Assembly (NCBI RefSeq): GCF_002835935.1
Contig: NZ_PJCF01000006.1
Location: 620,001 to 684,000 of the forward strand
From: Paraglaciecola sp. MB-3u-78
Lineage (GTDB): Bacteria > Pseudomonadota > Gammaproteobacteria > Enterobacterales > Alteromonadaceae
Length of the DNA: 64,000 bases
Direction: 5' to 3'
Shown here piece by piece: positions 36,788-46,398 of this stretch. Position 1 is the stretch's first letter. Each line of letters starts with the position of its first letter. Under the pieces are notes generated by a model. It was not told the origin of the DNA. It worked only from the letters and a program-made list of their open reading frames with translations, and ran no database searches. Both the position numbers and the translations under genes were made by a program.

Positions 36788-38124
36788 TTGATGAGTGGCG
36801 CTTTCGTGTCATCTATAAACCACAATGTGGCAACTAAGCCCTGTGCCTCAATGGTTACTGTGGTTCCAGCTAAAATATCCGTTTATTCGTTGGGTATATT
36901 GCGAAGGTGCAGACAGCGGTTGATAGTAAGTTCGATAACGTTAAGCACAATAACAGAAATGCTAGTTAGTGAAGGATGGAAGTCGACAGTGCCGCTGATG
37001 GTGGATCAGCGAAATAAAAACATGAGGTTATGCCAGTGGTGGCTGGATTATCTCGACTTAGCACGGCAGTCTAAGTTTCAACAAAATATTGGTTTACTGA
37101 CCCATGCTTGCATTGCACCTATTGGTCACTTGCGAGTTAAACAAGCCTTTGACAGCCGACCACAGCAAAATGATATGCGCTTTCCAATCGAGCAAGCTAT
37201 TGCCATGCAATACGATTTTCTCGAATATGCTAACCAACAAAGTGCGGCTATAGGTGGTGCTATTGGTGCGGGTGGTGTTGCTCCCAAATTGTTATTAATG
37301 GTAGAAAATGAACATGTTTATATTGATGCTGACTTTGCTGGAAAACCACTAGCAGCGACGCCTTATTTAGTTAAGTTTGCTCGTAACAACAGAAGTGAAC
37401 GTGACAATAACGTTTTAAGAGCTGAAGGTATTTATTACCGTGTGCTTGCCGAATTGTTAGCTGATACTAGTTTACAAACTATCGATGTTGAAGAGCTGCG
37501 AATAGAAGAACACCAAGGCCAAGTCAGTTTATGGTTACCACGCTTTGGCTCTTCTCCGCTCCTGTGAGCGAAAATGGCCTGGCAAAACGTATTGGCCTAG
37601 AAAGTGTTTATTCCATTATCGAAGCAGGGCCGGGAAGTGCACAACAACATTTTGATGTAATCGACCGTTTATGGCAGCGATTAGAGTGGGTAAGCAAAAT
37701 GTCACCGGCAGATTTTGTCAAAGAGTATGTAGCCAGAGACTTACTGAACATTGTGTTTGGGAATTCAGATAACCACGGCCGAAACACTGCTTTTTTAAAG
37801 TTAGACAATGACGTTCGTTTCGCGCCAATTTATGATTTTGCGCCTATGAAAGCCGCCCCCGAAATGGTGACTCGTTTATTTAAATGGGGTAAAGATTGTG
37901 AAACAGGCGGGGAGGTAAACTTTGCACAAGTCGCCCAGTATTTAGGTGAATACTGCCCACCGGAAGAGATGATGGCCTTTTTAAACAAGTTGGCTAATAA
38001 ATTAATTAATGTTCCCAAATACCTAAAGGAACAAGGATGTCCCAAAGAAATTTTAAATTTCCCAGCCATTGGCTTTAACTTCACAGAACAAAAATTACAG
38101 CGTATGGGGGTAATCAATGCATAA
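36788..38124 (+). pseudogene. HipA-family Ser/Thr kinase toxin, frameshifted
   Basis: Two overlapping frames together encode a HipA kinase. The first (to 37567) carries the ATP-binding glycine loop (IGAGGVAPKLLLM) and ends in LWLPRF plus an abrupt stop. The second (readable from ~37560) resumes at AKRIGLESVYSI and includes the catalytic NSDNHGRN and YDFAPM. The family pattern LPRFD...RIGLESVYS shows they were one gene, split by a single-base indel near 37545-37565. The N-terminal ~80 codons (36788-37020) also look unlike HipA and may be degraded, so the start is uncertain. HipA toxins phosphorylate targets such as aminoacyl-tRNA synthetases and cause dormancy. As read, this one should be inactive. 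Confidence 0.8.
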
Positions 38125-38383
38125 CCTTACAACACAAGAACGTAAAACCTTATTGGCCGACATTAATCATAACTTATTAACCGGCGGCTTGACGCTGGGA
38201 CAAGCCGCTCGGCGGATACGTACCGAGTTGTACCAAATGTCACAAACTCAATATGCCGCGTTTATCGGCCTATCTGCAAAGACCCTTCGAGATATCGAAA
38301 AGGGTAATACCGATCCTAAGTTATCGATATTAAGTAAAGTATTCAGACCTGCTGGAATGAATATTATTGCTCAAGCGAAGTAA
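38117..38383 (+). CDS. HipB-like XRE-family antitoxin/repressor
   Basis: An 88-residue helix-turn-helix protein (MSQTQYAAFIGLSAKTLRDI, then EKGNTDPKLSILSKVF), typical of HipB-like XRE regulators. It overlaps the end of the hipA reading frame by 8 bp, giving the order toxin then antitoxin, the reverse of E. coli hipBA. It remains intact while its partner is broken, as expected if loss of the toxin is tolerated but loss of the antitoxin is not. Confidence 0.82.
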   Translation: MHNLTTQERKTLLADINHNLLTGGLTLGQAARRIRTELYQMSQTQYAAFIGLSAKTLRDIEKGNTDPKLSILSKVFRPAGMNIIAQAK

Positions 38384-38607
38384 TATAAGGTAATGAAATG
38401 AGGATATTCTTCATCCAATGATCAGCGAACTTTGAGTAGAGGGTAAGTCAGAAGCATCGCTTTTGCTGAAGTTTTAGGTTGCTTCGTAATTAATTAAAGT
38501 GGATGTCCTGTTAATTTCATATGGCTATCTGGGATCCCCTGGAATCCCTGTATCAGGCACACCCGATCAATACGGATCCCACATATTATACTTGTTTTTG
38601 CTATGTT

Positions 38608-39297
38608 GTTGGCGGTGCTATATCGCCGCTTTTGGCGAATATTTACCTTCACTATGCATTGGATAAGTGGGTGGTAGAGTGGCGGTTACATGAGGCGCGA
38701 GGAGAGGTGTACATCATCCGATATGCCGATGATTTTGTCATGGGTTTTCAATATCAGGATGATGGAAAGAGCTTCAAACGAGCCTTGGAAACCCGTCTTG
38801 GTGATTTTAAACTGAGTTTACACTCAGGCAAAACGCAGTTGATAGAGTTTGGTCGTTTTGCCAAAAGTAATCGAGAGCAAAGAGGGGTAGGTAAACCCAA
38901 GAGTTTTGATTTTCTTGGATTCACTCATATTTGCTCAATCCGCAGAGACAATGGAAAGTTTAAGTTAATGCGCGAATCGATAAAGAAGAAACTCAGGGAT
39001 AAAATCAAGCAAATAGGTAACACACTAATGCAATACCGGCACAAACCGCTATGGGAATTAGGCAGTTGGTTAAGGAAAGTATTAACGGGTTACTACAACT
39101 ATTTTGCTATCCCAGGCAACCACACTAGTCTACAGATGATGCGCACGGAAGTAGCGCGAGCTTGGATCAAAGCCATGCGTCGTCGAAGCCAAAAAGGAAG
39201 AAATTTCAATTGGTTTAAGATGCAGCGATGGATAAATCGATTCAGCCCGCACACTCGCGTGCGCCACCCGTATCCCAATCAACGCTTTCACCTTTGA
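38608..39297 (+). pseudogene. Group II intron reverse transcriptase/maturase, 5'-truncated
   Basis: Homology begins abruptly at GGAISPLLANIYLHYALDKW (38611), inside the reverse-transcriptase domain. It continues through the catalytic YADDFVMG, the thumb (SFDFLGFTH) and the maturase X domain (LRKVLTGYYNYFAIPGN) to the C-terminus. There is no HNH endonuclease domain. The upstream RT segments are missing; the open frame to 38521 is unrelated sequence, and 38384-38607 holds no recognisable gene. Splicing RNA domains I-IV are therefore gone, so the element cannot splice or move on its own. Confidence 0.85.
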
Positions 39298-39307
39298 CTC
39301 GATGTAG

Positions 39308-39345
39308 GAGCCGTATGCGTTAGTAGCGCCCGTACGGATCTGTGC
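39308..39345 (+). ncRNA. Group II intron domain V (3' remnant)
   Basis: Ten bases after the maturase stop, GAGCCGTATGCG, a short loop and AGCGCCCGTACGGATC form the ~34-nt bulged hairpin expected for the catalytic domain V, including an AGC triad. It marks the 3' end region of the intron. A 9-bp inverted repeat (CCTGATTTA at 39352-39360, complement 39378-39386) follows and may be domain VI or a flanking terminator. Nothing else is seen before the next gene at 39575. Confidence 0.6.
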
Positions 39346-39574
39346 CGGAGGCCTGATTTAAGCTTGTTAAAACTAATTAAATCAGGGCTTTACGGCGATT
39401 CGTATCAAAATCAAAAGCAATATTTCTGTGCCGCTAGGCATAATGCTTTTTGTTCACTAAAATCGGGTTTTTCGTTTATAACTCAATCACTGAATTTTGT
39501 TAACTTTCCACATAAGTCATATATCCGCTATAGTGAACTATGAACTGTCAACTAAATACTAAGGAAGAGATCAT

Positions 39575-41113
39575 ATGAAGGTTTACCGTCAATTGCTGTT
39601 GCTCACGGCGTTCACGAGTGCTTTATTTGTTGCTATCGCAACTCAGGCTCATGAAGGTCACGATGATCCGGATATGATCATTAAAAACCTCGGTAATTTA
39701 GGTAAAGTCGACTTTTCCGTTTCCTGTAGTACCGATGCACAAAAGGCCATAAGCACCGGTGTTGGACTGCTACACCACATGATGTATGCCCAAGGGGAAA
39801 TGTTTTTCGGAAACTGGCTTGAGAAGGAGCCAACTTGTGCCATGTTGCACTGGGGTTATGCAATGACCTTGTTCCACCCTCTATGGCCAGATACCATAAA
39901 AGAGGAAGCTCTGATCCGCGGTGAAGCCACCCTTACTAAGGCAATGCAACTCACTGCTACATCTAGAGAAAAGGCCTATCTCAACGCGGCAAGCGCATAC
40001 TACAAAGATTGGCAAAACGTAGCAGACAAACAGCGCATTAAAGCATGGGCAAGCGCCCAAAAAACTGTATATCAACAAAATCCCGAGGACATAGATGCAG
40101 CGGCTTTTTATGCTTTGTCTTTACTGGTTACCGCTTCAAAACAGGATCAAACTTTTAGTCAAAACCGAGAAGCGGGTTTACTTTTGGATAAACTCCAAAA
40201 GCAATCGCCCACTCACCCCGGCGCTATTCATTATACTATCCATGCCTATGATAATGCGCCTTTAGCCGAACTAGCAATTGATTCAGCAAGGGCTTACGAC
40301 CAAATTGCACCTGACGTGCCTCACGCACTACATATGCCAAGCCATATTTTCGTGCGTTTAGGAATGTGGGGAGATGTAGCAAGTTGGAATATTCGTTCTG
40401 CAAAAGCGGCTTTGAAATATCCAACAAAAGGGGCGACGACCATGCACTATGTGCATGCGATTGATTACTTGATATACGCCTATTTACAACTTGGAGATGG
40501 GGAAAAAGCCGCCCAAGCGCTTAAACAAGTGCAAGCTTATCATCCCATTCAGGGGACTTTCCCAGCAGCTTACGCTTTATCTACCATGCCCGCCAGGATA
40601 GCTCTAGAGCAAAAAAATTGGCAGCAAGCAAGTCAGCTAAGCACTCAACAACCGGACTATATAAACTGGCAGAATTTTCCCCAGGTTGAAGCTATTACCT
40701 ACTATGCTCGTGGCATAGGTGCTGTCAAAACTGGTGACTTAAAAGGGGCTAGAGAAAATATAAACATGTTGGATGAGCTATACCAAAAAACAAAAATACT
40801 CAGTCCAAATTATTGGGCCATTCTGGTAGACGCTCAACGACAGGTAGTAAAGGCGTGGGTCAACTATGCAATGGGAGAAAAAAAACAAGCTTTAGTTGAA
40901 CTACGTCAAGCAGCCGATCTTGAAGACACTCTAGACAAAAACCCCGTCACTCCTGGTGCGGTCTTGCCCGCAAGAGAGCTACTGGCCGACATGCTAATGC
41001 TTAACCAGCAGTATGCTGATGCTGTGACCGAGTACGAAGCGAGCTTGGCTATTAATCCAAACCGACGAAATAGCATAACGGGTTTAAAAGCTGCCAAAGG
41101 AAACCTTCAATAA
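39575..41113 (+). CDS. Secreted tetratricopeptide-repeat protein
   Basis: A 512-residue protein with a signal peptide (LLLLTAFTSALFVAIATQA, cleavage before HEGHDDPD). A helical repeat array follows. One block (KVDFSVSCSTDAQKAISTGV, then LLHHMMY near 50-75) and the pattern of W, Y and A spacing to the C-terminus fit TPR; the last repeat is around 450-490 (ADMLMLNQQYADAVTEYEAS). Its HxxxxD-type histidines (IHYTIHAYD, PHALHMPSHIF) are conserved in a family of periplasmic TPR proteins of unknown function in marine bacteria. AGGAAGAG precedes the ATG. It stands alone between the group II intron remnant and a bidirectional terminator. Confidence 0.8.
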   Translation: MKVYRQLLLLTAFTSALFVAIATQAHEGHDDPDMIIKNLGNLGKVDFSVSCSTDAQKAISTGVGLLHHMMYAQGEMFFGNWLEKEPTCAMLHWGYAMTLFHPLWPDTIKEEALIRGEATLTKAMQLTATSREKAYLNAASAYYKDWQNVADKQRIKAWASAQKTVYQQNPEDIDAAAFYALSLLVTASKQDQTFSQNREAGLLLDKLQKQSPTHPGAIHYTIHAYDNAPLAELAIDSARAYDQIAPDVPHALHMPSHIFVRLGMWGDVASWNIRSAKAALKYPTKGATTMHYVHAIDYLIYAYLQLGDGEKAAQALKQVQAYHPIQGTFPAAYALSTMPARIALEQKNWQQASQLSTQQPDYINWQNFPQVEAITYYARGIGAVKTGDLKGARENINMLDELYQKTKILSPNYWAILVDAQRQVVKAWVNYAMGEKKQALVELRQAADLEDTLDKNPVTPGAVLPARELLADMLMLNQQYADAVTEYEASLAINPNRRNSITGLKAAKGNLQ

Positions 41114-41156
41114 AATTACAAGCCAGCATTGCCTAGGAAATAAAATATAGACCAAT

Positions 41157-41194
41157 AAAAAGCCTTATATCAGTTACCTAAGATAAGGCTTTTT
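41157..41194 (+). terminator. Bidirectional Rho-independent terminator
   Basis: AAAAAGCCTTAT at 41157-41168 pairs exactly with ATAAGGCTTTTT at 41183-41194, with a 14-nt loop and a T-run at the 3' end on either strand. It ends the TPR gene 44 bp after its stop. Confidence 0.85.
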
Positions 41195-42268
41195 AATAGT
41201 CAGTTTTCTTTAATATTAATGTTGATAAACTCGCTAGGTTTATACTACTCCCAATCCATAATTGGTAACGAGAGATGGTTCGTTTTATTATCGAGTTCGG
41301 GGAACACCTCGAAAAGCATATTAACTAAATAGCATTTACACAGAGTATAGGTAAAATAAAACTTCATTTTTCCTAAAATCAAAATACATGATGCCTTATA
41401 TTTTCCATATTGACATCTATTTCATATTCTTAAGGGAGTGAAAGTTGGTTGTTTTTCGTCGATTAATCAACTGTTTCTTCTTAATTCAGAATTCAAGACA
41501 AGCGCCTCCCGCTGTTGTGCAAACCAGTTTTGCTTATGATGATGAACGGCTTTTATTCAAACAGACTTATCTGAGGCGGTGCTCGACTTTGTGGAGTGGC
41601 AGATACGACGACTTCATCATTCTTTGTATTCAGGTGGATGAGTATCTTTTGGATCACCAATGGACAATAGAGCCGTATTTAACGACTGGCTGAACGTCTG
41701 GTTTGTAAGTAAACTTGCTGTAGAATTTTTGCTACTGACTGACTATAGATCGCTCAAACTAATCCTAAACATGGCTTGGAAAATCGACGTCGCTTAAGTC
41801 AGCAATGTCGCAACTGCTGAAATTAGATACAGTATCTCGACTGGCGACTGATCGCTCAAACCCGCCTGTCAGTTTATTAGGCAAGTCTGAGTTTCAAACA
41901 TTAATTCGTCGAATTTTTATAGAGTTTTAACTTTGGTTTTTCCTAGTTACAAACATTAATATGCTCGCACACCAAATGAACTATTAGCCCGATTAGGTAC
42001 ATTAGGACAAGTACAATAGGGCCAAAGCCGACAATAGATTATTGAAGAGCGGCTTAAAGCAAATGTTGTCTAGGATTTGTAGCCTCGAATGTCGTTGTGA
42101 AGCTATAGTAAGATCCTTTGCCCTACGATTACCATATGTTCAAAAAGTAGGGCAGAGGTCAGCGTCGCGTTGCTGATTTTGTTTGTCAATAATACATTAA
42201 GGTGACGGATGCTCCGTCAAGGGCTTCGCTGAGAATGTTAGTATCCAAAACGAACCGCTCCTTGATCG
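41195..42268. other. ~1.07-kb region without a recognised gene
   Basis: Stops interrupt all frames. The longest open stretch (41445-41693, TTG start) encodes 82 residues with no recognisable domain. From ~41690 to 42100 there are short coding-like pieces that break repeatedly, which suggests old decayed coding or insertion DNA, but I cannot name the source. Confidence 0.4.
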
Positions 42269-45200
42269 CTAGTCTTCTTCATCTAAGGTCATGAGTGAGG
42301 TATTACCACCAGTAGCGGTGGTATTAATACTGATAGCTTTTTCTGTTAATAATCGTTGCATTAAATTATCAAAATATTTTGAACTGATCACCGGTAAAAT
42401 TGCACCTTGACGTTCTGCTAATTTCTCACTGATATAATGTTTACGGTCGCAATGACTATCAACAACAACACCTGATAATCCAGGCTGTACCAGCAACGCT
42501 GTTAAATGGCATAACCGAGTAATTTGAAAAACATTCTCATCTTCGCCTGTTGCAATGAATTCATCTCTAAAAGCCATTGCTTCATCATAAAACAAGTCAG
42601 AAACAACCGAGATCACGGTATTACCGGTTGCCAAAGCCGTTACGACAGAAAGCAACCAAAAGTGAAAACTAACATTTTCGTCAGCAAAACAGATGATGTT
42701 GCCACGATTTTCTAAATATAGAGTATTAGACTCACCTGTTGGACCCGGTAAAACGGTTGGTTCCTTCAGGTGTTTTTCAATATCAATTAATTGTGAGCGC
42801 GCCGCTTTTAAAGTATGCGTTAAATCGTCTGCTAAATTACCAATGATTTCGATATGAGCTATTTTTGCTAACACTTCGCTAACACAAGATATACGGGTAT
42901 TTAACTCGGTCAAACGCCATACTTTTTCTGCTGTACTCGCTCTGTCCATAAATAATACGGCTTGCGCATCCGTATCGCTGTTTGAGGCTTGTGCTTGCTG
43001 CGGTATTAAATTAAGTTTCTTGGCACTGGGTGTTGTTATTTCTTTAACTAAACGCGTTAAATAATATGGTCCACCTGCTTTTGGCCCTGTACCTGAAAGA
43101 CCACGACCACCAAAAGGTTGCACACCCACAATGGCGCCAATCATATTGCGATTTATATACACGTTACCTGCTCGTGATAACTTCGCCAAATTTATGGCTC
43201 GCTGTTCAATGCGGGTATGGATACCCATAGTTAAGCCAAAACCTGTGCCGTTAATATCATCAATGACTTTTTCTATTTCATCGCCTTTAAAGCGAACAAT
43301 ATGAACACAAGGGCCAAATACTTCCTGCTTCAGCGCGCTAATATTCTCTATTTCATAAAGTCGCGGCGCAAAAAAGAAATGGTCGTTATCTGCTATTTCA
43401 TTTGTTATCTCATCAGAAATATCGCATTGGTATAATAGCTGACCATGAGTTTTCATATAGTCACTGTGAGCATTGAGTGAATCTAGCGCTTTTTGATCAA
43501 TGACAGGACCTACGTCAGTACTCAGTTTTTCTGGGTTACCCACATGTAATTCTGCTAATGCGCCTTTAAGCATTGTAATAACATTATCAGCAATATCTTC
43601 TTGTAAAAATAACACTCGAAGTGCAGAACAACGTTGACCTGCAGATTGAAACCCTGAAGAAATAACATCATCAACGACTTGTTCAGGTAGGGCGGTAGAG
43701 TCAACTAACATGCAGTTTTGACCACCCGTCTCAGCAATAAAGGGCACTTGATCGCCGCCTCTATCAGCCAATGTTTGCGAAATGATAGTCGCTGTTTTAA
43801 TAGAACCAGTAAAAATAACCGCTTGAATACGTGCATTAGGAATAATAACACTACCCACATCACTACCCCGTGCAATAACGGCTTGTACAACGCCATGTGG
43901 TAATCCAACAGAGGTCATGAGTTCAATAGCGCGCAATGCAATTAAACTTGTTTGCTCGGCTGGTTTAGCTAACACCGTATTACCAGTAGCAATGGCAGCA
44001 GTCACTTGCCCTATAAATATAGCTAACGGGAAGTTCCAAGGGCTGATACATAACACTACACCACGGGCTTCTAAACGATCATCTTCTGCAAGTTCAATCG
44101 CTTGTTGTGCATAATAGCGACAAAAATCAACCGCCTCTTTGATTTCATCAATACCATCTTGTGCCGTTTTCCCTGCTTCTTTGATGCATAAGGCAATTAA
44201 CTCGTCCATATGATGTTCAAGAACATCGGCAACACGGCATAATAAGGCCGCGCGTTCAGATACAGGCGTTTGTGACCATGAACCAAATGCGTTTTGAGCT
44301 GTTTCGATCATCGCGAGCATTTCATCGTTGCTGTGATGTCGTTGAAAGCCAATAATTTCACTCTGCTTTGCTGGGTTTCTAATAGCGACAGACCCCTCTG
44401 GCACATCATCTTCAGAGAACAAGTTATCCATAAGCCAGTTATCCAGTGATGTTTTTAAAGGGGTTACTGTATTGATATCGGTTAAATCTAGGCCCTTGGA
44501 ATTATCTCGACCACCACCTTTTTCATCATGGTATAACGCGATGGGTTTGATTATCTGGCCATTATATTTGTCTTTTAAGCGATGCATTTTTTCAACGGGA
44601 TCGACAAGTAAAGATTCGACCGGTTGTGACTCATCAATAATGGCATTAACAAAAGAAGAGTTAGCGCCATTTTCTAACAAACGACGCACTAAATAGGCGA
44701 GTAGATCTTTATGAGGACCAACCGGTGCGTAGACGCGACATTGAACATTTTCATTGGCAACAACTTGATCATACAACGAGCCACCCATGCCATATAGACA
44801 TTGAAATTCAAAACTTGTTTTGTCATCGCCCGCCAGTTCAAGAATAGTCGCGACAGTATAGGCATTATGCGTAGCAAACTGTGGGAAAATGGTATCTCTA
44901 TATTCTAATAATTTTTTCGCACAGGCGAGGTAAGATACATCAGTAGAAGCCTTGCGAGTGAATACCGGAAAATGCTGATAACCCCCTTTTTGGCTGTTTT
45001 TAATCTGAGTATCCCAATAAGCGCCTTTCACTAAGCGCACCATCATTTTTCGGTCAACACGCATGGTGAGTTCACGTAACCAGTCAACTATAAAGGTGGC
45101 GCGTTTTTGATAAGCTTGCAGGGCCATCGAAAAGCCATTCCAACCTGCTAACTCATCATCACTAAATACCGCCTCAATAACATCAAGGGATAGTTCTAAT

Positions 45201-46108
45201 CGCTCAGATTCTTCCGCATCAACAGTTAAACCAATATTGTAGCTTTTGGCTTGTAAACAAAGTGCTTTAAGTTTGGCGGCAGCTTCAATCATTACCCGTT
45301 CTCGTTGTGCAAATTCGTAACGAGGATGGATAGCAGAAAGCTTAACTGAAATACCAGGCACTTTGCGAGGGTCGTCCTTACCCGACGCACGAGCAACTGC
45401 GCCAATGGCATCTATGGCAACTTGATAAGCTTTAAAATACTTTTGGGCATCACTCATGGTTCGGGCACCTTCACCTAGCATGTCGTAAGAATATACGAAG
45501 CCTTGCCGCTCTTTCTTGGCAGCATGATCAGTTGCCTCTTGAATCGTTTCGCCCATAACAAACTGCTCACCCATAATTTGCATGGCGTAGTTCATTGCCT
45601 TGCGAATGACAGGCTCACCTAATCGACCAATAACCTTCTTCAATAGACCAAAGCTATCTTTTTCCCGTTCATCAGCATAGTCAACCATGGTTCCGGTCAC
45701 TAATAACCCCCAAGATGAGGCATTAACGAACAGTGAATCACTGCTGCCTATATGACTGTTCCACTGCCCTTTAGATATTTTGTCACTAATTAGGGCATCT
45801 TGAGTTTGCTTGTCTGGTACACGTAATAAGGCTTCGGCTAAACACATCAATACCACACCTTCTTCACTGGATAATGTGTATTCTGCCAGTAAGGCATCTA
45901 TTGCACCGTTTCCCGATTCGTCTCTACGTATTTTCAGAGACATTTTACGGGCTTTTTCCCACGCCTTGCTTGCAGCATTATCGCTAACTTCTGCCAAGGG
46001 TAAAATATGCTCTACCGCAACACTTTCATCAATACGATAGAACTCGCGAATTTTTTGACGAATAGGGGACTCCGTGATGTTTGAATTATTAAAAAGCATA
46101 TGCTTCAC
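42269..46108 (-). CDS. putA: Bifunctional proline dehydrogenase / L-glutamate-5-semialdehyde dehydrogenase PutA
   Basis: A 1279-residue enzyme that oxidises proline to P5C with FAD, then glutamate semialdehyde to glutamate with NAD. The proline dehydrogenase barrel covers ~180-480 (VRLVKGAYWDTQIK; ATHNAYTVATIL; EFQCLYGMGGSLYDQV). The aldehyde dehydrogenase covers ~560-1020 (SPWNFPLAIFIGQV; AETGGQNCMLVDS; GQRCSALR with catalytic Cys827). A ~200-residue C-terminal domain follows, as in long type-B PutA. The N-terminus lacks the ribbon-helix-helix DNA-binding domain of E. coli PutA, so this protein is not expected to repress its own gene. It is monocistronic as far as can be seen. Confidence 0.96.
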   Translation of the reverse strand: MKHMLFNNSNITESPIRQKIREFYRIDESVAVEHILPLAEVSDNAASKAWEKARKMSLKIRRDESGNGAIDALLAEYTLSSEEGVVLMCLAEALLRVPDKQTQDALISDKISKGQWNSHIGSSDSLFVNASSWGLLVTGTMVDYADEREKDSFGLLKKVIGRLGEPVIRKAMNYAMQIMGEQFVMGETIQEATDHAAKKERQGFVYSYDMLGEGARTMSDAQKYFKAYQVAIDAIGAVARASGKDDPRKVPGISVKLSAIHPRYEFAQRERVMIEAAAKLKALCLQAKSYNIGLTVDAEESERLELSLDVIEAVFSDDELAGWNGFSMALQAYQKRATFIVDWLRELTMRVDRKMMVRLVKGAYWDTQIKNSQKGGYQHFPVFTRKASTDVSYLACAKKLLEYRDTIFPQFATHNAYTVATILELAGDDKTSFEFQCLYGMGGSLYDQVVANENVQCRVYAPVGPHKDLLAYLVRRLLENGANSSFVNAIIDESQPVESLLVDPVEKMHRLKDKYNGQIIKPIALYHDEKGGGRDNSKGLDLTDINTVTPLKTSLDNWLMDNLFSEDDVPEGSVAIRNPAKQSEIIGFQRHHSNDEMLAMIETAQNAFGSWSQTPVSERAALLCRVADVLEHHMDELIALCIKEAGKTAQDGIDEIKEAVDFCRYYAQQAIELAEDDRLEARGVVLCISPWNFPLAIFIGQVTAAIATGNTVLAKPAEQTSLIALRAIELMTSVGLPHGVVQAVIARGSDVGSVIIPNARIQAVIFTGSIKTATIISQTLADRGGDQVPFIAETGGQNCMLVDSTALPEQVVDDVISSGFQSAGQRCSALRVLFLQEDIADNVITMLKGALAELHVGNPEKLSTDVGPVIDQKALDSLNAHSDYMKTHGQLLYQCDISDEITNEIADNDHFFFAPRLYEIENISALKQEVFGPCVHIVRFKGDEIEKVIDDINGTGFGLTMGIHTRIEQRAINLAKLSRAGNVYINRNMIGAIVGVQPFGGRGLSGTGPKAGGPYYLTRLVKEITTPSAKKLNLIPQQAQASNSDTDAQAVLFMDRASTAEKVWRLTELNTRISCVSEVLAKIAHIEIIGNLADDLTHTLKAARSQLIDIEKHLKEPTVLPGPTGESNTLYLENRGNIICFADENVSFHFWLLSVVTALATGNTVISVVSDLFYDEAMAFRDEFIATGEDENVFQITRLCHLTALLVQPGLSGVVVDSHCDRKHYISEKLAERQGAILPVISSKYFDNLMQRLLTEKAISINTTATGGNTSLMTLDEED

Positions 46109-46398
46109 CTCAAATTTTTTTTAAAATGTTTTGCAATTACATAAGTTAATTACAATTTAATTTACTGCTTCGATTGAATGTAAAATTCAGTTGCTGTGGA
46201 TCCACAGAAGCTCACATTGTAATCAGGGTACTGCTCATCATTTTTATGCAGATTAAGTTGATATTTTTCGCTAATCAAAATAACGGTAAGACTGACCACT
46301 GAGGCCCAGCTCACTAAAATATCTGAATACACTTTGACCCGTAAAAAAGCACCTAGCCTAAACACTTGTTTTGCGCTGAATAAAATTGAATGTGTACC

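Noticed and set aside
37531-37570. Programmed frameshift in hipA
   Set aside because: No slippery heptamer or downstream pseudoknot was visible at the overlap, so ordinary mutation is the simpler explanation.
42524-46040. Several open frames antisense to putA
   Set aside because: They are reverse shadows of a strongly coding gene with no domains of their own.
46162-46365. Reverse-strand 67-codon ORF between putA and the RND permease
   Set aside because: No ribosome site, no conserved domain and position in upstream DNA of neither gene clearly supports it; the coding potential looks like chance.
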